NCBI GenBank assembly: GCA_026391675.1
Contig: JAPLDQ010000042.1
Location: 1 to 64,000 of the forward strand
Origin: Bacteroidota bacterium
GTDB lineage: Bacteria > Bacteroidota > Bacteroidia > Bacteroidales > JACABE01
DNA length: 64,000 nucleotides
Reading direction: 5' to 3'
A program made the position numbers and the translations under genes. The notes beneath the pieces are model-generated. The model did no database searches and was not told the origin of the DNA. It saw only the letters and a list, made by a program, of their open reading frames with translations. Below are positions 1 to 9,149 of the stretch, one piece after another; position 1 is the first letter of the stretch, and every line of letters begins with the position of its first letter.

Positions 1-660
1 ATATCATATAGCAATGGTTTACAGGGTAATTGTCTGATCAGCGGAACCTCAAATTCTTCAACGTTCACAACAACTCCTGACGCCTGTGGTGGTACAGTAA
101 CAGAAACCTGGACAGCGACGGATAACTGTGGCAGAGCATTGGCCTCAGTATCAAGAACGATAACAGTTCTTCCATCAGATTTACCAACGATGACAGCACT
201 ACCGGATATACAGGTAGCCTGTGGTTCAATACCAACAGCGAGTACAATATCATATAGCAATGGTTTACAGGGTAATTGTCTGATCAGCGGAACCTCAAAT
301 TCTTCAACGTTCACAACAACTCCTGACGCTTGCGGTGGTACGGTAACAGAAACCTGGACAGCGACGGATAACTGTGGCAGAGCATTGGCCTCAGTATCAA
401 GAACGATAACAGTTCTCCCATCAGATTTACCAACGATGACAGCACTGCCAAATATACAGGTAGCCTGTGGTTCAATACCAGCAGCATCTACTTTATCATT
501 CAGCAATAATTTAGCTGGTAATTGTCTGATCAGCGGCACCTCAAATCTGTCAACATTTGTATTGAATGCCAATGGATTAACCGGAACAGAAACCTGGACA
601 GCGACAGATGGCTGTGGCAGACAACTTGTATCGGTTTCCAGAACAATAACATTCGGACCA
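1..660 (+). repeat. In-frame tandem repeats, 246-bp period, in the adhesin gene
   Basis: The unit beginning at 1 recurs at 247 and again, diverged, at 493, giving an exact 246-bp (82-codon) period. Units one and two differ at only a few positions. The third keeps the frame and the conserved cysteines and ends near 660. The left edge of the array is outside the window. Near-identity at DNA level indicates recent duplication or gene conversion. Confidence 0.9.
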
Positions 661-2595
661 TTACCAACAGCAAGTATAAGCGGTAACAATGGACCTGTAT
701 GTTCAGGAACTAATGCAGTATTTAGCCTTTTAGGGACAACAAATGCAGTAGTTAGCTATTCATTGAATGGTGGACTTGCCAACACCATTACTTTAACAGG
801 AGGTACTGCTACAGTAACAGTAACTAATATAACTGCCAATCAGACATTAACCTTAATTTCTGTAGTTTATGCAAACTGTTCACAGTCATTGACAGCAACA
901 TCTACTATAACGGTTATGCAATGTAATACTGATTGTGATCCTGTAGTACATGTTATAAATAATTACGATGTAGATATTAACACCGTTAATTATTATGGTT
1001 CATTAAGATGGGCTTTGGACAGGGTATGTGAAAATGGTATTATTTATTTTGACATAGATTGTCCTGGACTGACGATAAACTTAAATCCAACGTTAGGGTC
1101 CCTAATCATTAAAAAGAATGTTTTATTTGAATTCACTCATTGTCAGACTTGCACTACAACAGGTATAACCATAAATGGAAGCGGTATCAATTTAACTATA
1201 AATACCGGTAAAGTACTTACATTATCTGGTTGCACCAAATTCACCTTTAAAGGTTGTATCCAGAATAACAATGGTGTTAATGGTTTGGTATTGAATTCAG
1301 GCGCATCACTAATTTACGATTGCTGTAATTTACCTGCAACTGCAAAGAGGGATCTTACCAATGTATGGCATTTGTTTGGTTCACCATTTGTGAAGAACAG
1401 TGGCGCAACATTAGGCAGTCTGACACCACCAAGCGGTTATACCCAAATGATGCCATATACCAATGGTACAGGATGGGGAACAACAACTACCGCTCCACTA
1501 TTCCAGTTTACACCGACAGTGGGCTATGCCGTCAAACCAAGTCTATCGTTAACTGCAGTATTAAGCGGTTATCTGTTCTGTAATTCGATGGCACCCAACT
1601 GTGATTACTATGTGAATCTGGTTTACAGTGGCACATCGGCATTACAGAGCTGGAATCTTGTTGCAAATCCATTCCCTGCTTATCTGAACTGGAATCTATT
1701 AGGGAAAACGAGTCTGAATACGACCTTGTATTTGTGGGATAATAATTTATGTCCGGGATGTACACCTGTTACCAATGGGTCTTATATGAGAACATACAAT
1801 TCAGCTAATAATGTTGGAGTACCTGCAAATACAACACCATATATTTCGCCAATGCAGGGATTCTTTGTAAAGGCAAATTATACGAATCCAAAAATCATTT
1901 TCCCATTATCGGCCAGAACACATACTACATCTGCCTATTACAAAAATGCCTCAACAGAAATAATTGTAAGGTTAAAGACAGAAACAGAAGGTGCAATGGA
2001 TGAACTGGTCATTTGCAAAAATGATAATTCAGCTTTAGGATTAGAGAATTTTGACTCAGAAAAGCTGTTTACAGATTTGCCTTTAACCATGTATTCAGAA
2101 GCATCTACAGGAGAACGACTGGTTATCAATACAATCAATACGACAAACAATACAGTTATTCCATTGGGATTAAAGGGTGAAGCAGGAATGAAGGCAAAAA
2201 TAACAGCCTTTGCCCTGGAGAGTGGAGAACAGGTATATCTTGAAGACAGATTAAAAGGTAAGTTAGTCAGTTTGACTGAAAATACAAGCTACGAGTTTGA
2301 ATTCCCGACTTCTACAATTCAGGGAAGATTCTTTATACGATTTGGAATGAATACAAATCCAATAATAAATTCGAATATTAATGTATTTGAAAACGAGAAA
2401 GAACTCAATGTAATCGCCCAAACAGGAGAAAATATACAAACAGTTGAATTATATTCAATAACTGGAGCATGTATTTTCAAAATGACAGGCAACGGCAATA
2501 CCTTTAATAAAAAATTAGATTTAGCCGATGGCGTTTATATGGTAAGAGTAAAAACATCTCTGGCAACACAGAATGTAAAAGTAAACTGGAGATAG
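1..2595 (+). CDS. Repetitive surface adhesin with T9SS type A tail (5' partial)
   Basis: The reading frame is open from the first base, so the true start lies upstream; 864 residues are visible. The N-terminal part consists of about 82-residue units of the kind found in Bacteroidota adhesins (a Cys-Gly-Ser-Ile-Pro segment, then ETWTATDNCGR, then SVSRTITV). Two units are almost identical in DNA and a third is diverged. Next come an Ig-like stretch (about residues 220-310), a region containing GSLRWALD as in right-handed beta-helix surface proteins, and a large uncharacterised domain. The last roughly 75 residues look like a type A C-terminal sorting domain (VELYSITGACIF, then LADGVYMVRV), which sends the protein through the type IX system to the cell surface. 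Role inferred: adhesion or surface layer. The ligand is unknown. Confidence 0.85.
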   Translation: MSYSNGLQGNCLISGTSNSSTFTTTPDACGGTVTETWTATDNCGRALASVSRTITVLPSDLPTMTALPDIQVACGSIPTASTISYSNGLQGNCLISGTSNSSTFTTTPDACGGTVTETWTATDNCGRALASVSRTITVLPSDLPTMTALPNIQVACGSIPAASTLSFSNNLAGNCLISGTSNLSTFVLNANGLTGTETWTATDGCGRQLVSVSRTITFGPLPTASISGNNGPVCSGTNAVFSLLGTTNAVVSYSLNGGLANTITLTGGTATVTVTNITANQTLTLISVVYANCSQSLTATSTITVMQCNTDCDPVVHVINNYDVDINTVNYYGSLRWALDRVCENGIIYFDIDCPGLTINLNPTLGSLIIKKNVLFEFTHCQTCTTTGITINGSGINLTINTGKVLTLSGCTKFTFKGCIQNNNGVNGLVLNSGASLIYDCCNLPATAKRDLTNVWHLFGSPFVKNSGATLGSLTPPSGYTQMMPYTNGTGWGTTTTAPLFQFTPTVGYAVKPSLSLTAVLSGYLFCNSMAPNCDYYVNLVYSGTSALQSWNLVANPFPAYLNWNLLGKTSLNTTLYLWDNNLCPGCTPVTNGSYMRTYNSANNVGVPANTTPYISPMQGFFVKANYTNPKIIFPLSARTHTTSAYYKNASTEIIVRLKTETEGAMDELVICKNDNSALGLENFDSEKLFTDLPLTMYSEASTGERLVINTINTTNNTVIPLGLKGEAGMKAKITAFALESGEQVYLEDRLKGKLVSLTENTSYEFEFPTSTIQGRFFIRFGMNTNPIINSNINVFENEKELNVIAQTGENIQTVELYSITGACIFKMTGNGNTFNKKLDLADGVYMVRVKTSLATQNVKVNWR

Positions 2596-2644
2596 ATCTA
2601 TCAGAGGCTTAATAGAAAAATATATTGAGTCCTTTTAATTAGTT

Positions 2645-2690
2645 AAGAAAAGAGAAAATAATATAAGTATTATTTTCTCTTTTCTTTTTT
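2645..2690 (+). terminator. 19-bp perfect hairpin terminator after the adhesin gene
   Basis: Arms 2645-2663 and 2668-2686 are perfectly complementary over 19 bp around a TAAG loop and run into a T-rich stretch. The hairpin lies 50 bp after the adhesin stop codon. The A-rich left flank could also let it act on the opposite strand. Confidence 0.85.
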
Positions 2691-2794
2691 AAATTTTAAG
2701 TTTACTAAAATATAGATTAAATTCTTAAAAATTATTGGAATCAATTATCTTAATCAAACCGATATTAAATTAAGATATTAAAAGGAAATTTGTA

Positions 2795-3823
2795 TCAGAA
2801 AGAAGTAATATCAGAAATAAATTCATCCACCTTTTCTTCCAATGTTGCCCAGGATGTTACCAGTCTTAATGCCGAATGCACATCATCAATTTTTTGCCAA
2901 ACATAAAACTCATATTTTTCTTCTAATTGAGCAATTAATGTATTGGGAAGTATAGGAAATATCTGATTGGAAACAGGATTTGTTAGAAATGTATATGATT
3001 TCTTACTTATCGAATCAGCAATTTTTTTAGCCATATTATTCGCATGCTGAGCCAAATCGAAATAAAGATTATCCTGAAATAAAGCTAGAAACTGTATCCC
3101 CATCAACCTGCCTTTCGATAGTAAAGCACCTCTTTGCTTTATGTGAAAATTGAAATCTTTTTTAAGATTATCATTGTTAATAACAATAGCTTCGCCAATA
3201 ATTGCACCATTTTTTGTGCCACCAATATAAAAAACATCAGTAAGTCTTGATAAATCTGATAAACTAAGATCATTAACCGCTGAGCTCATGGCTGAGCCTA
3301 ATCTTGCACCATCTAAAAATAAATACAATTTATTTTTTCTGCAAACAACTGATAATTCAGTTAATTCCTGTTTGGTATATACCGTTCCAACTTCAGTTGC
3401 ATTTGAAATATAAACCATTGCAGGACGAACCATGTGATGGTCTTCTGCTTTATTTATTTCAGCAATAATATCATTGGGTTTTACTTTTCCGTCTTTGGAT
3501 GGAACCAGAATAATTTTATGCCCTGTTGCTTCAATGGCGCCGCATTCGTGCACATTAATATGTCCGGTAGATGCAGATATAACCGCTTCAAAGGATTTTA
3601 AAACAGATGTAATAACTATGGTATTGGCTTGTGTTCCACCTGATACAAAATGAATATCCACATCATTATTGCCGATTTTTTCTTTTAAAATTTCTATTGC
3701 TTTTTCGCAATATATATCATCGCCATATCCTTGCTGTTGTTCATAATTTGTTTTAGAAAGCATTTCTAAAATTTTAGGATGGCAGCCTTCACTATAATCG
3801 TTTTTAAAACTGTATTTCTTCAT
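2795..3823 (-). CDS. Threonine aldolase family PLP enzyme (beta-eliminating lyase)
   Basis: A 342-residue fold-type I PLP enzyme, the usual length for low-specificity L-threonine aldolases, which split L-threonine or L-allo-threonine into glycine and acetaldehyde. Visible family features are an SGGTQAN segment near residue 61 (cofactor phosphate region), the DGARLG motif at 171-176 (Asp171 toward the PLP ring nitrogen) and FYIGGTKNG with Lys204 as the probable Schiff-base lysine. It is cytosolic, with no signal peptide. It lies 82 bp downstream of the serine hydrolase gene on the same strand. Substrate specificity cannot be read from sequence; other beta-eliminating lyases of this family remain possible. 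Confidence 0.85.
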   Translation of the reverse strand: MKKYSFKNDYSEGCHPKILEMLSKTNYEQQQGYGDDIYCEKAIEILKEKIGNNDVDIHFVSGGTQANTIVITSVLKSFEAVISASTGHINVHECGAIEATGHKIILVPSKDGKVKPNDIIAEINKAEDHHMVRPAMVYISNATEVGTVYTKQELTELSVVCRKNKLYLFLDGARLGSAMSSAVNDLSLSDLSRLTDVFYIGGTKNGAIIGEAIVINNDNLKKDFNFHIKQRGALLSKGRLMGIQFLALFQDNLYFDLAQHANNMAKKIADSISKKSYTFLTNPVSNQIFPILPNTLIAQLEEKYEFYVWQKIDDVHSALRLVTSWATLEEKVDEFISDITSF

Positions 3824-3905
3824 TTTAGTTTATAAAGTTTGAAAGTTAAAAAGGTAATAAAGTGGTTTTAAATCTGTATATTTTGTTTTATTAAAAGTAG
3901 TACAA

Positions 3906-5045
3906 TTAATGTTTTTCCAAAATTTTCATAGCTATATCAAGATACATATAAACATCCAGTGGATGATGCTTTTTATACTTATCGTCACGTTTATGACCTA
4001 ATCTGACAACTATAGTATTCATGCCGGGTATTACAAAAATATACTGACCTAATATACCACGGGCATAGGTGACTTTTATCCCGTTATAATCTACTATCCA
4101 CCAATGTAAACTGTAATAGTCAACTTTTTTATTGCTTTCATCCGTTAAAAATGTATCAGCCTGAGAAAGTTGTGCAATATAGGATGCTGAAATAAGCTGC
4201 TTGTTATTGCATTTACCACTGTCTAAAACTAATTTTCCTATGCGGGCAAAATCTCTTGCATTTGTAGTAAAGCAACAATAAGCTTTTTCCATACCCTCTT
4301 TTTTGTCGAGATACCACAATGCATCATGCTGGCTGCCAATAGGTTTCCATAATTTTTCTGAAGCATATTCGCTCAGGCTTTTACCACAGGCTTTTTGGAG
4401 TATAAATGCCAGCAATTGCGTATTCCCACTTAAATAATTAAATTTCTGAGCAGGTTTTTCCACCACTTTTAAATCAAAAATCAATTTTTTTAAATTATTT
4501 CCATAATAAGCCTGTGTGGTTTTAGAAAACGGACTCCCGTAACTTTCATCCCAGTTTAGACCTGAACTCATAGTTAGTAAATCTTTTATGCGTAAGTCTT
4601 TATCATATCCTTCAGAAAATTCCGGAAAAAAATCAATTACTTTTTGCTCTGTACTTTTTATTTTACCTTCGTCAATTGCACAACCGATTAATAATGAAAT
4701 TATACTTTTTGTCGCAGAAAAAGCATTACTCAAAGCACTGTCACTATATCCATCCCAATATTCTTCATATTTAATTGAATCATTTTGTATAACCAGATAA
4801 GCAACAGTTTTATAGCTTTCCATCTTCTTTTTCAGAGAATCTATTATAATTGATTTATTATAATCTTCAGCTATTTTCCATGGTAAGGGATTACCGGCTT
4901 TAATAACTCTGGTTTCGAATATATCATGGTCATCTATATCTACATACTGATATATTAATGCTTTTTTAAGATAGGAAGGTGAAAACAAAAAAGCAATAGC
5001 TATTATTGCAATAATAATACCTAAGATTTTGAATAGTTTCTTCAT
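3906..5045 (-). CDS. Class C beta-lactamase-like serine hydrolase, membrane anchored
   Basis: 379 residues with an uncleaved-looking hydrophobic N-terminus (about residues 5-22), then a penicillin-binding/beta-lactamase fold. Catalytic motifs: S-x-x-K as SATK with Ser110 and Lys113, and the second motif around Tyr204-Asn208 (YLSGN). The SGLNWDE segment near 161 resembles the 6-aminohexanoate-dimer hydrolase/esterase branch more than true beta-lactamases. It probably acts in the periplasm on an ester or amide substrate. Nothing indicates antibiotic resistance. A -7 box lies 22-29 bp upstream of the start. Confidence 0.75.
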   Translation of the reverse strand: MKKLFKILGIIIAIIAIAFLFSPSYLKKALIYQYVDIDDHDIFETRVIKAGNPLPWKIAEDYNKSIIIDSLKKKMESYKTVAYLVIQNDSIKYEEYWDGYSDSALSNAFSATKSIISLLIGCAIDEGKIKSTEQKVIDFFPEFSEGYDKDLRIKDLLTMSSGLNWDESYGSPFSKTTQAYYGNNLKKLIFDLKVVEKPAQKFNYLSGNTQLLAFILQKACGKSLSEYASEKLWKPIGSQHDALWYLDKKEGMEKAYCCFTTNARDFARIGKLVLDSGKCNNKQLISASYIAQLSQADTFLTDESNKKVDYYSLHWWIVDYNGIKVTYARGILGQYIFVIPGMNTIVVRLGHKRDDKYKKHHPLDVYMYLDIAMKILEKH

Positions 5046-5066
5046 TATAAATAGTTTTTGTTAAAG

Positions 5067-5074
5067 CAAAAATA
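5067..5074 (-). promoter_or_regulatory. -7 box TATTTTTG, serine hydrolase gene
   Basis: Read on the minus strand this is an exact TAnnTTTG match, with its 3' end 22 bp from the start codon at 5045. No TTG was seen at the usual distance upstream. Confidence 0.5.
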
Positions 5075-5163
5075 CTAAAATATAAGTCTGATTTGGTCAA
5101 AATGAATAAATAGTCCAAAATATAACTTAAAAACTATAAATCATTTATTTTCTAAAATCATTA

Positions 5164-5195
5164 AAACAAAAAAGGCTGCCTTTACAGACAGCCTT
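5164..5195 (-). terminator. Terminator of nrdJ
   Basis: On the minus strand AAGGCTG (5195-5189) pairs with CAGCCTT (5178-5172), followed by TTTTTG and more T. It lies just after the nrdJ stop at 5206 and is a typical intrinsic terminator. Confidence 0.8.
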
Positions 5196-5205
5196 GCATT
5201 TATTA

Positions 5206-7902
5206 TTAACCGCACTTTGAATATCCACAGTGTTTACAGCACAGGCAGCCTTCTTTATAAACAAGGCCTCCTTTAGCGCCGCATTCTGGACAGGCTGCTT
5301 CTATTGCTGCTGTGCCATCTGGTATGTATTTTTTCAAAGCTCTCACCACACCATTTTTCCAGGTATTTATAGAGTCAATCTCAAGATTTAAGTTCGAAAT
5401 TAAATCAACAGCAGAAGTTAAAGGCATACCATGTCTTAAAATTCCCGAAATAAGTTTGGCATAGTTCCAGTATTCTTTATCGAAAGATCTGGAAAGTGCT
5501 TCAATGGTTACTTTATAGCCATCTTTATCTTCAAACTGAAAGTCGTAGCGTGCTTTTTCATTACCTTCTTTGTTACGGATTACATAACCCTTGGTTACTG
5601 ATGGCGGAATAAAGAATCCATCGGCTTTTCCTGTAAATACTTCGTAAGGTTTATTGTTTAATACACCAACAACGGCTATCCATTTTTCGTAATCATTTTG
5701 AAAACGAACTACTTCAGCCTCTAATTTTTTAGGACGGGGAGGTGCATTGGTTTCTTTAAATTCGTAGTTGTCTTCCTTTGCATCTGAATGAGCCACCAAA
5801 ACACCAGAACGGGACCCATCACGGTAAATAGTAATGCCTTTACAGCCTGTTTCCCATGCTGTCTGGTATATATCACTTACAAGTTCCTGGCTGGTTTCTT
5901 TAGGAACATTTACAGTAACACTAATTGAATGATCTACCCATTTTTGAACAGCACCCTGCATTTTAACTTTGCTTACCCAGTCGATATCATTGGAAGTAGC
6001 CTGATAATAAGGTGATTTTTTAATTATTTGTTCCAGTTCTTTTTCTTTAAATAATTTTACTTCTTCAACATTGTAATTGTTGACTTTTAACCATTTTAAG
6101 AATTTTGGATGGAAAATATTGTATTCTTCCCATGAATCACCGGTTTCGTCCACAAAAGAAACTTTAACATTGGTATCATTTGGATTAACCTTTTTTCTTC
6201 TTTTATAGGAAATCATAAATACAGGTTCAATACCTGAGGTGGTTTGTGTACAAATACTCACGCTGCCTGTTGGTGCAATTGTAAGTAAAGCAATATTTCT
6301 TCTGCCATATTTTACCATATCCTGATAAATAGCAGGAGCAGCATCTTTTAAACGAAGTATAAACGGATTGGTTTTCTCTCTTTCTGTATCATATAATGGG
6401 AAAGCACCACGTTCTTTGGCTAAAATTACAGAAGAACGATAAGCTTCCAGTGCTAACATTTTATGTACTTCAACTGAGAAGTCAGTAGCAATATCTGTTC
6501 CGTATTTGCAACCCAAGGCAGCTAACATATCACCTTCTGCAGTAATTCCGAATCCGGTTCTTCTGCCTTCCAGTGCTTTCATCTTAATATTTAACCAAAG
6601 GTTTCTTTCAGTTCTTTTTAATTCTTCTTCTTCAGGGTCGGAATCGATTTTTTCTAATATTTTTTCGATTTTTTCTAATTCCAGATCAATAACATCATCC
6701 ATCATGCGTTGTGCCATGTGAGCATGCTCAACAAAAAGTTCTGAGTTGAAACTGGCCTCAGGTGTAAAGGGGTTATCAACATAACTGTATAAATTGATGG
6801 CCAATAAACGGCAACTATCGTAAGGACATAAAGGAATTTCTCCGCAAGGATTAGTAGAAGTGGTTTTAAAACCCAGATCAGCATAGCGGTCAGGAATAGA
6901 TTCCTTTTGTATGGTATCCCAGAATAATATACCTGGTTCAGCAGATTGCCAGGCATTATGGATGATTTTATTCCATAACTGACGGGCATCAATATCTTTT
7001 ACAAAAGTTGGATTTTTAGAATCAACAGGATATTGCTGGCGGTACATTTTATTTTCTTTTACTGCCTGCATAAATTCATCGTCAATTTTAACAGAAACAT
7101 TGGCTCCTGTTACTTTTCCTTCTTCCAGTTTTGCATCAATAAATTTTTCAGAATCCGGATGTTTAATGGATATGCTGAGCATTAATGCTCCACGTCTGCC
7201 ATCCTGAGCCACTTCCCGTGTTGAATTGGAGTATCTTTCCATAAAAGGAACTATACCGGTAGACGTTAAAGCACTATTCTTTACAGGACTGCCTGATGGA
7301 CGTATGTGTGATAAATCATGACCCACACCGCCCCTGCGTTTCATTAACTGAACCTGTTCCTGATCTATCTTCATGATGCCGCCATAAGAATCAGAATTGC
7401 CGTTATTGCCAATTACGAAGCAATTAGAAAGTGAAGCTACCTGGAAATTATTGCCAATACCGGCCATTGGACTACCTTGTGGAATAATATATTTAAAGTT
7501 TTTTAGTAAATCAAAAATCTCCTCTTCCTTCATAGGGTTTGGATATTTTTTTTCGATGCGTGCAATTTCTGAGGCTATCCGACGATGCATATCGTCAGGT
7601 GTTAATTCGTAAATATTACCGGCACTGTCTTTTAATGCATACTTATTCATCCAAACACTTGCAGCCAGTGTGTCGCCCTGAAAGTAAACGGTTGCTTTTT
7701 GCATTACCTCATCATGTGTGTATTTTTGAGGTTGATTTTCTTTATTAATATTTTCAGCCATTGCTTCTATTTTGATGTTTGGATCTTTTTCGTTTTCAAA
7801 AATATCAGGTAATTTTCTGTTCTCGATTAACTCATTGTAATTGCTATCAATTGCTGACTTTTGGGTATTTACCTCCGATTTACTAAAAAGCGTATTTTCC
7901 AT
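5206..7902 (-). CDS. nrdJ: B12-dependent (class II) ribonucleotide reductase
   Basis: 898 residues. It reduces ribonucleotides to deoxyribonucleotides, using adenosylcobalamin to make a thiyl radical. The catalytic NPCGE motif is at 351-355, with Cys353 the likely radical cysteine. Cys161 (NCFVIG) and Cys364, eleven residues after Cys353, fit the redox pair as spaced in characterised class II enzymes. GGVGHDLSHIRPSGSP near 191 is typical of the family. The C-terminus carries a Cys-rich tail (CPECG, later CCKHCGYSKCG) of the zinc-binding or redox-shuttle type. The first 60 or so residues are a variable extension, so a start slightly downstream is possible. No nrdA/nrdB or activase is nearby, and no cobalamin riboswitch is visible in the 200 bp upstream. 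Confidence 0.93.
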   Translation of the reverse strand: MENTLFSKSEVNTQKSAIDSNYNELIENRKLPDIFENEKDPNIKIEAMAENINKENQPQKYTHDEVMQKATVYFQGDTLAASVWMNKYALKDSAGNIYELTPDDMHRRIASEIARIEKKYPNPMKEEEIFDLLKNFKYIIPQGSPMAGIGNNFQVASLSNCFVIGNNGNSDSYGGIMKIDQEQVQLMKRRGGVGHDLSHIRPSGSPVKNSALTSTGIVPFMERYSNSTREVAQDGRRGALMLSISIKHPDSEKFIDAKLEEGKVTGANVSVKIDDEFMQAVKENKMYRQQYPVDSKNPTFVKDIDARQLWNKIIHNAWQSAEPGILFWDTIQKESIPDRYADLGFKTTSTNPCGEIPLCPYDSCRLLAINLYSYVDNPFTPEASFNSELFVEHAHMAQRMMDDVIDLELEKIEKILEKIDSDPEEEELKRTERNLWLNIKMKALEGRRTGFGITAEGDMLAALGCKYGTDIATDFSVEVHKMLALEAYRSSVILAKERGAFPLYDTEREKTNPFILRLKDAAPAIYQDMVKYGRRNIALLTIAPTGSVSICTQTTSGIEPVFMISYKRRKKVNPNDTNVKVSFVDETGDSWEEYNIFHPKFLKWLKVNNYNVEEVKLFKEKELEQIIKKSPYYQATSNDIDWVSKVKMQGAVQKWVDHSISVTVNVPKETSQELVSDIYQTAWETGCKGITIYRDGSRSGVLVAHSDAKEDNYEFKETNAPPRPKKLEAEVVRFQNDYEKWIAVVGVLNNKPYEVFTGKADGFFIPPSVTKGYVIRNKEGNEKARYDFQFEDKDGYKVTIEALSRSFDKEYWNYAKLISGILRHGMPLTSAVDLISNLNLEIDSINTWKNGVVRALKKYIPDGTAAIEAACPECGAKGGLVYKEGCLCCKHCGYSKCG

Positions 7903-8111
7903 AAAGTGAACTTTGATGGTTAATTATTAAATTTAATTGCTGAAAATCAGCGTGATAATTATTGTGAATTGAAGATGTAAATATACAATTGAATATTGAA
8001 TTTCTGCAAAAAGAGTAATTAACAATCAAGCTAAAACTAAGGGGTATATAGGGCGTATTTGATTGATATAAAATGCGATATGGATGTTAATAAATATTTA
8101 ATTAGCGTCAG

Positions 8112-8558
8112 TTACGAATTTTCACGATTATCCCAGATCAATTTTTTCCCAAATCCAAGCCGGTTGTCGGTCATTTTTATAAAATCAGGTGTAATGCCCC
8201 AGAGTGTGGTTTTAGCTAACATTGCAATTGGAAATTTATGAATATAGACCTTTTTGGCTTGTGTAAGTTCTTTCCCTGTTAGTCTTTTAATGGGTCCACA
8301 AAACTGTATACCTCTTATTTTACCAATGATGCTGGTTTCAAGCGCTATGGCACCCGCAACATAAGACTGTTCAACAGTATCAGAAATATGTTTTGTTGTA
8401 GTATCTGAAGTAAAGACGAACATATTCAGTTCAGGCAAATAAACATAGAAACATGTTGCGGTATAAGGCAAGTTGTTATTAGAAGTGGCCAAAGTAAATA
8501 TATGATGTTCAGCTATATAAGTTATAATTCTTTCATCAATAGGATTTTCAGTATTCAT
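8112..8558 (-). CDS. YhbP/UPF0306-like, PNPOx-fold FMN-type protein
   Basis: 148 residues resembling the YhbP (UPF0306) branch of the pyridoxamine-phosphate-oxidase-like split-barrel family: HIFTLATSNNNLPYTATCFYV near 19-39, FVFTSDTTTKH near 52, and a GIQFCGPIKRL strand near 104. Members are small cytosolic dimers that may bind flavin; function is not established for this branch. A TAATTTTG box sits about 55 bp upstream. It is a stand-alone gene on the strand of its neighbours. Confidence 0.7.
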   Translation of the reverse strand: MNTENPIDERIITYIAEHHIFTLATSNNNLPYTATCFYVYLPELNMFVFTSDTTTKHISDTVEQSYVAGAIALETSIIGKIRGIQFCGPIKRLTGKELTQAKKVYIHKFPIAMLAKTTLWGITPDFIKMTDNRLGFGKKLIWDNRENS

Positions 8559-8611
8559 AATTTATATGAGGTAAAGCTTAATAAGTGATTTATAATGATA
8601 ATTTGAATTTT

Positions 8612-8619
8612 CAAAATTA
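8612..8619 (-). promoter_or_regulatory. -7 box TAATTTTG, YhbP-like gene
   Basis: Exact TAnnTTTG match on the minus strand, 53 bp before the start codon at 8558. Confidence 0.5.
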
Positions 8620-8642
8620 ATCATTTTTATAATAGTTTAAAA

Positions 8643-9149
8643 TTATTGCCTTTTATATAAAGGTAATGAAGTGAGTTTTGCAATGCTTTTTGCTTTGAAA
8701 TCTCCTTCTTTGGTAAATGGCCATACAAAGATTGCTTTCAGCGGATGTTCCATGCGAATAGTTTCAATTGCATTAAGTACAAGTTTTTTTACTATGCCTT
8801 TTCTCCTGTATTCTTCAAGCACTAAAGCGGAACAAAGGTATAAAGCATCATATTTTATACCCAATGGAGTAAGCTCATATAATTCTTTTTCAGTAATTTC
8901 TGCGTTAATAAAGCGGTTCATTATTTCATAAGTGGTTGGTATAAGCAGTACCCAGGCTACCGGACCATTTCCCTCATCAAATTCAGAAATAGTAGAGGGA
9001 TGCATCTTTTTTAAGCGTTCCATTACCTGAGGATTGACACTCAATTGATGCGAATCACTTTTTACAGCAAAAACTTCATCGGCCAGTTGTATCAGGCGTT
9101 CAAAATTGCTTAATGGTATATAAATCAATAAAAAACTATTTGATTTCAA
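8643..9149 (-). CDS. GNAT-like N-acetyltransferase
   Basis: 168 residues. The segment LCSALVLEEYRRKGIVKKLVLNAI (about 104-127) matches motif A of GNAT acetyltransferases, with the R-R-K-G-I acetyl-CoA pyrophosphate loop. The rest is not diagnostic and the substrate is unknown. The frame starts with TTG at 9149, overlapping the upstream gene by 14 bp. No nearby ATG gives a plausible domain start, so TTG with coupling to the upstream gene is the best reading, but the start is uncertain. Confidence 0.65.
   Translation of the reverse strand: MKSNSFLLIYIPLSNFERLIQLADEVFAVKSDSHQLSVNPQVMERLKKMHPSTISEFDEGNGPVAWVLLIPTTYEIMNRFINAEITEKELYELTPLGIKYDALYLCSALVLEEYRRKGIVKKLVLNAIETIRMEHPLKAIFVWPFTKEGDFKAKSIAKLTSLPLYKRQ

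Noticed and set aside
65-253. Minus-strand ORF in the adhesin repeat
   Set aside because: It is antisense to a clearly coding repeat and has no family features; long antisense frames follow from repeat composition.
3906-5045. Antibiotic-resistance beta-lactamase
   Set aside because: The motifs match the wide serine-hydrolase superfamily; the SGLNWDE region and membrane anchor do not indicate a true class C enzyme.
7903-8111. Cobalamin riboswitch upstream of nrdJ
   Set aside because: I looked for the conserved B12-box-like core and paired arms and saw none; the region is AT-rich without strong hairpins.
8059-8241. Plus-strand 60-codon ORF
   Set aside because: It mostly lies antisense to the YhbP-like gene and has no ribosome-binding or family signal.
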